NCBI RefSeq assembly: GCF_949628215.1
Contig: NC_134282.1
Coordinates: 12,398,223 to 12,462,222 of the forward strand
Direction: 5' to 3'
From: Phalacrocorax aristotelis
Taxonomy: Eukaryota; Chordata; Aves; Suliformes; Phalacrocoracidae
Length of the DNA: 64,000 nucleotides
This document shows, piece by piece, positions 1 to 51,401 of the stretch. The notes beneath the pieces were generated by a model. The model was not told the origin of the DNA and did not search any database. It saw only the letters and a list, made by a program, of their open reading frames with translations. Each line of letters opens with the position of its first letter. Position 1 is the first letter of the stretch. A program made the position numbers and the translations under genes.

Positions 1-94
1 AAAAGGAAAAAACCACAGGAGCATAATTTTTATTACCATGTTTACATAAAAAGACCTCACACATTTCTTCAATCACAGCTCCATTAGAACTTAC

Positions 95-182
95 TTTTAC
101 TGGTGAAAATTCATAATCAATATATTCTCTCATCAGTGATAAGTGCAGTAAATGAAATGTGGTTTCCTCTGGTGCACATGCT
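95..182 (-). CDS. XRN1: XRN1 exon 7 (residues 237-266), last one in the window
   Basis: It encodes [20 protein letters not shown] and ends [10 protein letters not shown]. Of two possible AG acceptors, only TTTATAG before AGCATG keeps frame with exon 6. The donor is GTAAGT. Exon 8 lies beyond the left edge. Confidence 0.94.
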
Positions 183-3100
183 CTATAAATTATTCAAAAC
201 ATTAAGTTAATTATTTATAAACACACTTTCAATATGAATATTAACAAGTCCAAGGTTACCTAAATCCAAGTACTCTTACTAGGATTATATCCTTGGAGAA
301 GAAATAATGTATAAACATATCTTTGAATGTATTTTAGGATTCATCTGGTTTGAGTCTACAAAATTTTGCAGTAGAATCTTCTAAACAGCAGATGTGACCA
401 CACTATAAGGAAAATAGCTAGCTTAGAGAAAAGAGGGCAGCTTTGTGGAGTTCCACGTTGCATTGTCTGTTTTTCTAAGTAATTATCCCATTGCCCAAAA
501 AAGGGACAACCTAACCTAACTTTGAACCAAACCAATATATTTTAAGGTGTTGCAGAACTAGTCTCTGAGCACATACAGAGTACACAGACTCATGCCTAAA
601 CTGGCTGTGTTACATCTGCAGTCATTTGAAATACTTCTTGTAAGAAAAGAATATGCCTAACTTGAAAATACACTCCATGTGTATTACCTGGTGGCTTCAA
701 CACAGCACCAAAAAAGTGACAAACCCACTGTTTGTTTATGGTGTAAATTAGTCAACATATATTCTGCCTTCTGTTCCTCTCTTCACTAAAATTACTTAAT
801 GCTTAAGCCAATGTTAGGCCAAAATCAGTTAATACCTACACCAAAAAACTGACAAGCTAAAGACTGATGCATTTTAAATTTGTAAAGGACTGTTTCACCT
901 TGTAGATGCTCTAACTAGCTGGGACCACCTCCAAAGACAAACCAGCATGAACATCTGTGTATTCACACATACACTTACATAGCAGGTTTTGGCCAAAACC
1001 CTCTGAGGAAGATGTGTGTGATACACAAGCTTATATGAAGACTACTAAGATGAACTCTGAGCTACACTTGGGCTGCATAGAACTTCAGACCCAATTCTGT
1101 CACTTTTTAAATGTAATTCTCATATTGGTAAATCCAGATTGATGCTCTAAGACTCTAGAGACATTTTGCCCCTTATTCTTCATTACACTGGACTTGAAAA
1201 TCCTGATAAAACAAATAATTTCTCTCAATCAAGAAATTACTGACAGATATTAATTAGTATGTATTTTTAAATTTCCAACTGTAAGTACTCATAAAAGTGA
1301 CCATAGTGGCAGAAGGCAATTCCTGTAACTTCTGGAAGTAAATTCCTGTCATGAGAAATATTATCCAGAAATTACAACAGAAGCCAACTATGGAACAACG
1401 CTTGAGGGAAAAAAATATGATGATACCTTGCCTTTTGATTTCATACTTTATTTGATTAATCCCTCAAAAGGTGACCACATTTTCCTTTTATATTAGTTTA
1501 TTAAAAAAAAAAAAGGAAAATGACATTTTTCTTTGATTAGACTTAAGTTCTTTTAAAAAATGTAAAAAAATGTTACATGCCAACACTATCACCAGAATGA
1601 GTATTAGTGAAAAATTGACTGTGGAAGGCTATAAAAAGAATACTTATTTCTGATGTTTATCTTATTGTCCTCGGCAATAAAAAAAATTTGTTTATTAGCA
1701 AAAATGACGCATTTATGTAAACATTTTATATGACTTATCACTGTATTATCCAAAATCCTTTTTGTATCAAAAAAGTGTATTTCTCTCTGTCTCTCCCACC
1801 TTCTCCGTTTATCCACCAAATATATGCTTAAAGGTCCTTCAAAGAAGGAACCTAGCCACAGTAACAGTTATAAAATTAATTTCTCTATTACTTCAGAATA
1901 GCCCCACGTACATGCACAGTTCTGGAACAGATCACCTTGTTCTGACCAGTTATAGCCCACAAGTTAGTTCAAATGGGCAAACCCAGAATGACAGCATCCA
2001 GTCAGAAACTTTAAGAGTTTATTTTAGTAATTATTCTAGTAATTTACTTAGATGCATAAAACCTCAGAGATATAAATACATTTTAAAAACTCAGTATCTG
2101 CACAAGACAATTACGGGAACAATGTCAGTACAGCCTGGGCTGCTCCATTCATAACACGAAGAAAGAAGCACAACGCACCAAAGCTCTAAGGATTTTTTTA
2201 TCAGCTGTCCTGACAGCATACATTTTCTCACGTATATGAATTCAAATGCACAATTTCCAAAGTTGATTTCTCTAATTTCATGTATTTTCTAACACAAATA
2301 TAAACCAACACTTTATTTAGTATGCAATCAATAAAAAAAAGTTCTAGTGACCCAGTGTCTTTTGGATTTAATTTCATCATATACAAAATAAGAGTAAAGT
2401 TAAATCAGTTCACCTTTGAGATTTTTTACCACCAAATCTGACTTCTTCTCTTAAGAGCGCAAAGTGTGCCTCATGACTTGTTAATCCCAGCATAATCTAT
2501 TATAAAAAGATATTAGAAAGGTCTTACTTCGTTATTATTTTTTAAATTGTTACTTTAAGATTTGAGCAGTATAAAGAAATTTTGCTGTTGTCGTTCATTA
2601 CAAATTCAGAAGTTTGCAGGAATACAAAATTACATGCTCATTTAATAACATTTTAGAACCCTGTGCGCTTAGGAAGACATCAAAGACGTACACTCTTTAT
2701 AAATGTCTGTTGTTTGTATTATTTTAAATGCACATACCAAGTCAGCATCTAAGCCATAGAGACAGTGTCTTGTATTTGGATCATGATGGGGCTTTGCTTT
2801 TTCTGATCTGATGAACTCCATAATTTTATGCTCACCTTCCCCCGGAGTCTGCACAAAAAGCCCCAAAATTTATGAGTATTTTTCTATAAAATAAAAATTT
2901 ATTTATAATAAAATATTAACAAAATACAATGACCTCATGGCCTGATAAGTAGACTGTTACTCCTTGCCAGGATTTGTCTGTGGAAATCTTCATATTTACA
3001 AAATATTTAAGATGCTCATGCAATCTGGCCATGAATTCAGTTCCTGAAAACAGAAATCTAAGTTAAATACAAAGCTTTTCACTAGTCATTCAAAATTTCA

Positions 3101-6100
3101 TTTACATATCAAAAGTATTAATAAAAAAAAAATTCTGCAAGAGATGAAGGGAACAGCTGTTTTTTTTTTTCCCAAGGTTTCATTTTTTCCATAGCAATCT
3201 AAAAATTTGTTTAGAACGAGACAGTATTTCAACCCTACTAAAAGTTATTAAAACTTGTCTTCCCATCTTACTTGAGCCTTTATTGATTCTGTCCTCTAAT
3301 TTAAAAAAAAAAAAAAAAGCTTCAGGACAGGAAAATAGTGCAAAAATATAGATGGAAAAAACATAAACCTAAACACTTAAATTTAAACAATTAACAAATT
3401 ATCTTACCTGGTGTAATACAGTTGGAGTCAAATCTGGCTTCTGTAGGGAGAGTTTCTCCCTTTTCTAATGCCTTTTTTATTTTGTCCTCTGCCTCTTTTG
3501 CTGATCTAAAACAGAACAGGGTTGGAGAGAGGGAGTAGAGAAAGCATCATCAATCAACACTCACATGTTAATAACCTAGGTACAGTTTTACTGACAAAAT
3601 ACCTACAGTTGATATATTTTAATGGGGGGGGTGGAATTTACCTTCTGAATGGAGTTTGAACTTGTTTCTAATAAAAATGGAAATTTTAATATTAGCTTTT
3701 TTTCCTGCCTGATCACAATGAAAGCAAATTAACATTGAAACAGTAGGAATACATGGGATCTAAACATCTAAAAATGCTATCCTAGAACAGTAACAGTAAT
3801 GTAGTTAAAGTAAGCAGCAAGTTTGGAATACCATGGGGGTAAGGAGGGGTGAACTAACAACTTATCACCACCAGTTATGGAGAAACAAACAAACTAGCCT
3901 TTCTTGGCCAAAGATTTTTGTAAACACTTTTGAACCAGAAAAAGAGAAGCCAATTTCTTAAGATTCTCATCTTTCAATTCCACTCCAATTTTCTATTTAG
4001 AACTCTTTCTTAAACTCTTCTTCCTCTCAACTTCCTTTTTTTTCCCCCAAAAACCCAACCCACCAAAAAACCACAGTAGCTTGAAAATATTTTCTCTTCT
4101 TCCTTTCCCCCAGTTTGTTTCTGTTGCATTTCACTCACCACCCTTGTACTCTCTGACCACTGGCTTTGTTTCCTTACAGCAGCCTTCAAAAAACCCTCCA
4201 CATCTCCCAAAACATTAATGTAATTCTTAACACTGTGAAAACTACTTGCAGCTCTGTATTTGAGCAAAATTGCTAACTAGTATCAACAGGAAACCAGTAG
4301 TTCATTAGAAACTTCATTTCTTCTATGACTGTCAAACAACATTCCATTATAGTTACCAAAAAGGCGTATCTAGAATTAGCATTCACAAATACCAAAGACA
4401 CTCACAGGTTATGAAGCTGTTGGAGACATCTGCAAGAGCTCCACTGCAGATTTCTTTCACAGAAAATTTCATAGGAAAAAAAGCTCTCCCTGCACCCAAG
4501 TTCCACACACAGAGATAAAAATCTAAGTAAGAAGCAAACTTTCCTTTTTGGAATCCTGGTTTTAAGTATTAACATTTTACAGGTAGCTACCCTCATTTAA
4601 CTAAAAATTAAAGCTACTATCAAAGGCATGACCACTCATATTTTAATTTTCATGGCATACATTGAAATAAATGGTTTGGGTTTTTTTAAAGTGTTTACTA
4701 TCCTAAAGACAGAGCAAGAACAAATATTCTCACCTAAAACGTCTCCCACGCTGCTGATTCATTTTTGCTCTTGGAGCTACTCCATCAACTGCCATGAAGA
4801 AAACCTTCCTTGGTTTAATAATACGAAATAGTACTTCCAAATAGTGAAAAATATCAGCAAAAATCTTATCTTCTGAGATTCTGAAGTGAACATCGTCATC
4901 ATTTGGATGTGAACACTGATGTATAATACCATTCATGTCCAGGTATAAGTTGTCAAATTCTGGAATCTACAAAAGCCACAGTTAGTACCCATTTGGTGAC
5001 AGCTGAAGCAATGCAATCACTGCCCAAGGCATGGCTGAAACTAATGAACTCTGGAAACAAGGTGAGGTGGGAAGACCTCCCTGGAACCTACTGCACACCA
5101 ACAGGCTAAGAATATCTTGATTGGTTATGGATTTGCCTGCACTTATAATCCATTATTATGATTTTCCCAGTGAAGAAGAGATTCCTATCATATCCTGATT
5201 GTTTCTGGTACCTCAGGAATTCTGTGCTTGGCCAACCTTCTACATTGTATATGGGCAAAGCAAATAAAAATCACACTTTTCAGGAAGAAATAATTTTTTT
5301 ATTAACACCACACATTTCACGGATTCAATCTTGCATAGCTTCACTATAAATAAAAACTACAAAACTGAGTATGCAGTCTCCAACAGTGTTTCAAAAGCAA
5401 AGCCAGCTTAAGCAGCTTTAGGGCTCCCCCCGCCTGTTAACCAGTGCCTACCATGACCCCTGCATGCTGCCTCTTTAGCTTCACTAAGAGCCACCTGTGA
5501 GCCTAGAGAGCCACAGTTAACACTAAAAGCAGTAGACTTACCAACATCAATTTCTTTCCCACACTTTCCAAACTCGTTTTCTTTTCTGTCTAGTTCTCTG
5601 TTCTTCTAACAGCCTTATTTGCATCAGCCCAACTTTCTTTTAAAGGAACAAACCCTCTCCAAATGTACACAAGGGACATATAGAGCACAAACACTGCTGA
5701 ACACAAGAAGCAAAGGGGCTGTTATCTACCTTTTTGTAGTTAAAACACACCAAACATGCACAAGAGTAATTTGCAATAAACAAATCTATTCTTTAATCCA
5801 CCAATATGACTGTTCATAAAATTCCTCCCATTTTTACAACTGGAAAAAGGCACTGCTAAATTTTCATAATTTTCTGTAATAGTGCTGCTGACATATCTTT
5901 ATATAATTTTGAAAGGCACGTTATTGGACTTTTATTTATCATCCAGATTTAAGAGAAAGAACTCTGTTTCAGAAAGAGGAATGACAAAGAGAAGAAACAA
6001 GAGGCAGCATCAGGAAGGATCTCCAGTCATCTGCAATACTTGGTCTGCTGTGTTCATAATGATCTACAGAACAGTTAAATTCAGTAATCAAACTGCTCTC

Positions 6101-7786
6101 AACATGCTCAAACACTACATCATCCACACAGGCACCACTTTCAGACAAGAAAAGAGCAGGGCATTGCACAGGCAGCAGTCTAAAGAGAAGAAGACTAAAG
6201 CTTTTATATGGAAGCAACATATACGTGGAAAAGAGATGACCTTTCAAGACGCATGGCTATAACATGATTTAAAAATAATACTGTGTTTTGCATAGGAATT
6301 GCTTTTTATTCTGGGTAGTTTTTTCTGTAATAGCAAACAGGAACCCTAATCTAGATGCTAGTATGTGTCAGTCTTTACTCAAGCGGTCTAGCAGAGAAAA
6401 GGAAAAATGGGCATACAGCTTAATATTACAGATAACAATCTAGGCATTTTCTTTTCTGTTTTATACAGTGTAAGTATTCCACATAAGTTAACAACATCAC
6501 CTAGTCTTCAGAAAGACTAACTAGAGAATAGCATCAGCACCAGCATACCAGGTGGAGTTGTGCTTTCTGTTTGCCTTTAGAGCTCCAACAACCTCTTTCA
6601 GAAAGCATCCTGGGTCCTGTGCCCTGCTGCTCTTCCCCTGGGTAGAGCAGACACATGCCGATTCCCTCAGCTGCCACAGTTCGCAGTTCTTCAGAAGTTT
6701 AAAACTGCCACCAATTTCAGTGAGCAGCCCAGGCGCTTAACAGAACAGCTGAAAAGCCAACACACACTGCTGCCACCTTGCTACACAGGCGATATGAGAC
6801 ACTGTAGTGAAATCCACCAAATCATAAGCAAAGACCTAAGCTTTGAAAACTGCTTTGAAACTAGAAGGAAGGCTCCAACATCCAGGTTTGGAATCATGCA
6901 AGTAGGACACGTTATATATGTTGATACAACAGCTATTTAATCTTTTAAAATGCTACCTATTTAAGAAAGTTTTATTAACGCTCAAGCCTGCCTTTAATCA
7001 TCACCCAGCTCATCTCGGAACATCTTTATTCAGTGCATACAGCCACATCCGTAACGACAGCTGAAAATGATAGAAAAAAGTTCAGAGCTTGCGTCTGACA
7101 GGTACCAAACGTGATTTCTCCGGAAACAAGCCTTTTCTGCCCGACTATTAAAAGCGTTATTTACAGCTTTCCATTTTCAGGCTTTAACGTACTTCTCGGT
7201 TTTGCTACGAATACAAACTGACGCACGCAACGACAAGGAGAGGCAGCAGAGCTGTAAAACCTGTCCCTCATCATCACTGTGCCGTTCCTCGTCAGCAGCT
7301 GGAACTTCTCCGAGCCCGGTGACGAGGAAACCCCGACCTCCTGCTCCCGGGGTGGGGGCGGGGAGGGACGAGCCGCCGGCGGAACCTCCGAGGGGCCCCG
7401 GAGGTTGGAGCGCGGCCGCCGGGGAAGCAAAAGCGAAAGGGGAGCCCGGCCGCGGGGAGCCGGCTACGGCCACGGCCGCGCTGCGGGTGACGAAGGAAGG
7501 AACACACGGAGGCTGCCGGCCGCCCGCCCGGCGCCCACCCGTCTCTCGGCGAGCCGGCCTTGGCTGCAACTCAGCCCCGCAGTCCCGGCCCCCCCAAGCC
7601 CGGCCCGGGACGAGGCCCACTCCCTCGCCCCGCCGAGGGGCCGGTCAGGACCCCCCTCCGCCCGGCGCAAGCAGGCCCCGGGCAGGCGGCGGCGCTCTGC
7701 TGCCCGCTCACCTGATGCTCCTTCAGCACCTGGCTGAGGCAGGGGTACCGCTCCGAGATCCACCGGTAGAACTTGGGGACCCCCAT
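95..7786 (-). CDS. XRN1: XRN1, 5'-3' exoribonuclease 1 (5' part of gene, exons 1-7, residues 1-266)
   Basis: XRN1 degrades decapped or 5'-monophosphorylated RNA 5' to 3' in the cytoplasm and P-bodies. Seven coding exons are visible: 7712-7786, 4734-4966, 3408-3505, 2934-3043, 2738-2848, 2414-2496 and 95-182. They sum to 798 nt (266 codons) with consistent phase and GT-AG borders. The protein begins [20 protein letters not shown], the family N-terminus. The acidic residues known to hold the two Mg ions are present: D35 (LYLDMNG), D86 (AVDG), E176 and E178 (TPGEGEH), D206 and D208 (LDADL). The start is the ATG at 7784-7786, in a GCGATGG context; the in-frame codon three upstream is GTG and is not needed. 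The full protein is about 1700 residues, so roughly 85% lies off the left edge. No damage is seen. Confidence 0.97.
183..2413 (-). other. XRN1: XRN1 intron 6
   Basis: 2.2 kb of AT-rich sequence between exons 7 and 6. The small open frames here resemble no protein I know. A short A-run lies near 1502. No repeat family was recognised. Confidence 0.8.
2414..2496 (-). CDS. XRN1: XRN1 exon 6 (residues 210-237)
   Basis: It encodes [20 protein letters not shown] followed by FGGKKSQ. Donor GTGAAC. Confidence 0.96.
2738..2848 (-). CDS. XRN1: XRN1 exon 5 (residues 173-209, catalytic)
   Basis: It opens [20 protein letters not shown] and ends [10 protein letters not shown]. It carries catalytic E176, E178, D206 and D208. 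It is 111 nt with phase 0 on both sides; donor GTATGT. Confidence 0.97.
2934..3043 (-). CDS. XRN1: XRN1 exon 4 (residues 136-172)
   Basis: It encodes [20 protein letters not shown] and ends YLSGHE. Phase closes exactly at residue 172. The donor is GTCATT, which departs from consensus at +3 to +5. Confidence 0.95.
3408..3505 (-). CDS. XRN1: XRN1 exon 3 (residues 103-136)
   Basis: It encodes [20 protein letters not shown] and continues to DSNCITPG, as in vertebrate XRN1. Acceptor GTTTTAG, donor GTAAGA. Confidence 0.96.
4734..4966 (-). CDS. XRN1: XRN1 exon 2 (residues 26-103)
   Basis: It starts [20 protein letters not shown] and ends QQRGRRFR, with the last Arg codon split. It contains catalytic D35 and the AVDG aspartate D86. 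The acceptor is TTTTGTAG and the donor GTGAGA. Confidence 0.97.
4967..7711 (-). other. XRN1: XRN1 intron 1
   Basis: 2.7 kb first intron. The right end (about 7290-7711) is CpG-rich and part of the promoter island. The rest is AT-rich with no exon or recognised repeat. Confidence 0.8.
7712..7786 (-). CDS. XRN1: XRN1 exon 1 coding part (residues 1-25)
   Basis: It encodes [20 protein letters not shown] and then LKEHQ. It ends CAG before donor GTGAGC (7710-7711 on the plus strand read ac). Phase 0. It lies inside a CpG island. Confidence 0.97.
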
Positions 7787-8008
7787 CGCCGGCACCGCCC
7801 GCAGCCCTCACGGCCCCGGCGGCCCCAAACAACCGCGGGCCGCGCTCCGCCCTCCTTCCGGCGCGCCGTACTGACAGCCGGGCCGGGCCGCCCGCGCCAG
7901 CGAGCGCCGCGCAGAGCGCCCCGCGCCGACCATAGAGAGCGCCGGGCAGAGCGGCGCGGTGTGGTCTCCGCCTCCCCCAGCTCCTTCCCGGTCCGTCGGG
8001 GGCCGCGG

Positions 8009-8023
8009 TCAGTCAGCCGCCAT
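8009..8023 (-). promoter_or_regulatory. YY1-like ATGGCGGC element, also a minimal upstream ORF (M-A-A-D-stop)
   Basis: The minus strand reads GGCGATGGCGGCTGACTGA. ATGGCGGC is the core of the YY1 site often found just downstream of vertebrate transcription starts. The same ATG opens a four-codon frame ending in TGA, about 220 nt upstream of the XRN1 start. Whether it is transcribed depends on the unknown start site. Confidence 0.4.
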
Positions 8024-8230
8024 CGCCCACCCGTGAGGCATCGCCCCCGCCCGCCAGCCCACGGGAGCGCGGCGTGCCCCCGTGCCGAGCCTGCCGCGAG
8101 GAACAGGGCCGGGCCCGTGCAACGGAAAACGGCGGCTGCTGCACTGTGCGGGGCGAGGTTTTCTGCACACCCTGCTGTAACGATAAAGCCTGTGAAAGGT
8201 AACGTAACCCCACAACGGAAGAGCTGGGAG

Positions 8231-9458
8231 TAGGTTCCAAAGATCCTACTTGGAGAAATCTTGATGTTTATGAGACGGTGACAACAGCTGCAGCAGATCA
8301 CCCACTAGTGGCCCAGGGAAACGAAGGCAGTAGAGGCAGCTGTGAACCCATTATTTAGATTTACTCCCCAAAGGGTCTGGATTTCAGCTGGACTCATACT
8401 TGAGTCTTGTAACATAGCACCAATGTGTTAAAAATAAATGGCATTGTTTTCCTCTCAGAACAGAAACAAATGATATCCAATTATAAAAGTCTAATTTTTT
8501 TCCCTATCTCCCCCCTCATTTCTCTACAGTTTGGAGGCCGAGAGAAGCAACCATTACTGTAAATCGCTATAATGCTTTCTGAATGTACTTATTCTTGTCC
8601 ATATTAAAGCACTTTTTCTGAAACGGAGTCTGCAAAACACTGCCTACAGCCACACTTTTTACAAGGCAGGGAAGAGAGGGCCTGTCCAGAACCCTCAGGA
8701 GCCTGAGAGCATGTTAAAGTCGCAGATACTATGCTGTGCCTGCTGCACTGGTGTGACAGCCATCATGCCAGGGTCCTCCAACTTGCAGCTGTGTGTCATT
8801 TCCCTCACCTGGGTTTCTCAGCACAGCAGGCAAGGGCAAAGGAAAGTTCCAGAACATGGTAGCACTTCACCAGTTTCTTCAGCATAAGATTTAAGATCCC
8901 CAGTGCTTTTCTAGACGTAGCCAGGCCGTATGGAAGTCAAAGAACACCAGAATTCAAGGTCTACTGCTGAAAAGAAATACTCATTGTTCAGAAGGGCTTT
9001 CTAAAAATAATGAGTTGAAAGAACCACTTTACATCATACCAGTGTAAAACTTCAGAAAATCTGACATTAATCATGTAAGCTGAATGAGAAAAATCTTTAC
9101 AAAAATATACAGTACTTCATAAAGTTAGAGTGCATTCGTCCACCATTGCAAAATTTTTTGATACAGTCAGAGTAGGTATGTACATAAGAAACTTGCAGAC
9201 ACTTGCACGGTCTAATTTTTAAGCAGTCCCTATGTCCTGCCTTCCAAATGTATACAAAACACAAGTCGTAACACCTTGCACACCTGCAAGCATATTCATT
9301 CGTACTTGCAAGTGTATTGTATATCTTACATAGATTTTGGGCTGTTCTGCTGCTTGCCATCAGAAATCAATATAAGTAACCAGTTACCGCTGATTAATAC
9401 CTTCAAGAATATTACAGCTACACCACCTGTGAATGGTGTCATTCCGAAGTGAACAGTT
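8231..9458 (-). other. ATR 3' UTR and ATR-XRN1 spacer
   Basis: This is all that separates the ATR stop from the XRN1 promoter island. No open frame resembles a protein I know. The ATR 3' end must fall here, but neither AATAAA nor ATTAAA occurs on the ATR strand. Confidence 0.7.
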
Positions 9459-50663
<41,205 letters not shown>

Positions 50664-51057
50664 GGCTCCCGCTTTGAAACGGGCCGCGCGCTGCTAAGGC
50701 GGGAACGCGTGACGGCGTCCGGCAGGACCCAAAACTCCTCCCTCGTCGGACGGGCGGCCGCGCGCCCCCGCGTCGCGCTTCTCAGGTTTAACCGCTTCGT
50801 CACCAGGCGAGAGCGCGGTCACGGCGGCTCCGTGCCCGGTTTCTAAGGGTCTCCGCGGGGAGCTCCCCGCCCCAGCAGGGCTCTCCTCCGCTGTGCAGCG
50901 CACACACAAGGCACAAGAGAGCCGCGGCCGTTTCTCGACATGGGCACTGAGGGGCTACCGGGACCGCCCGAGGCAGCCTGGCCACAGCTGCGGCGCCAAG
51001 GGACCGTCAGCGGTGGGGGGGCGGGGAAGAACCATGCTTCTAAAGATAGCTTAAAGC

Positions 51058-51078
51058 GGGCGGGGGGGGGGGGGAGGG
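51058..51078 (+). repeat. G-run (GGG, C, 13 G, A, GGG) with quadruplex potential
   Basis: Very long G-tract in the CpG island between ATR and the presumed divergent start. Confidence 0.8.
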
Positions 51079-51282
51079 AAGACAGTCCCAGTCTGAGGGG
51101 CAGCAGGAAGGAAACTTCACTGCTGCCCGAGAAACCCCCGCTGGAGCGCTTCCCGCAGGGCAGAGGAGAGCAGGGCGCAGCCTCGCGCTCGGCAGCCTCA
51201 GGTGTGAGAGGAGCCCCCCCCGCCGCAGAACACCGGCCCCGAGCCACGCCCACCTCGGCCCTCCCCCGCCGCCGGCCGCCCT

Positions 51283-51290
51283 GCCATTGG
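51283..51290. promoter_or_regulatory. Inverted CCAAT box
   Basis: GCCATTGG; ATTGG on the plus strand is CCAAT on the minus strand, an NF-Y-type site placed between the two presumed start regions. Confidence 0.5.
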
Positions 51291-51400
51291 CCGCCGGCGC
51301 TGCCCGTCCGCCCGCCCCGCCTCACCGGCAGCAGGTGGCGCCGGGCGCCGGCGAGCCCTGGCACTGCGGGAGACAGCGGCAGCCGGCGGCGGGAGGGCAG
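51291..51400 (+). other. Candidate non-coding first exon of the divergent gene (PLS1 by synteny)
   Basis: GC-rich sequence ending GGGAGGGCAG before a good donor, GTAGGG, at 51401. In vertebrates PLS1 (plastin 1, an actin bundler) lies head to head with ATR. No PLS1 coding sequence is visible, so the gene name is an inference from synteny. The left edge is arbitrary. Confidence 0.35.
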
Positions 51401-51401
51401 G

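Larger units (their letters stand above)
7290..8230 (-). promoter_or_regulatory. XRN1: CpG island and promoter of XRN1
   Basis: GC- and CpG-dense stretch covering exon 1, the start of intron 1 and the sequence upstream, standing out sharply from AT-rich flanks. No TATA box is apparent, as usual for housekeeping promoters. The exact transcription start cannot be read from sequence. Confidence 0.85.

Noticed and set aside
7202-8233. A 343-codon plus-strand open frame across the XRN1 CpG island
   Set aside because: Arg/Pro/Ala-rich composition typical of any frame through CpG-dense DNA; it overlaps XRN1 exon 1 in antisense and has no recognisable domain.
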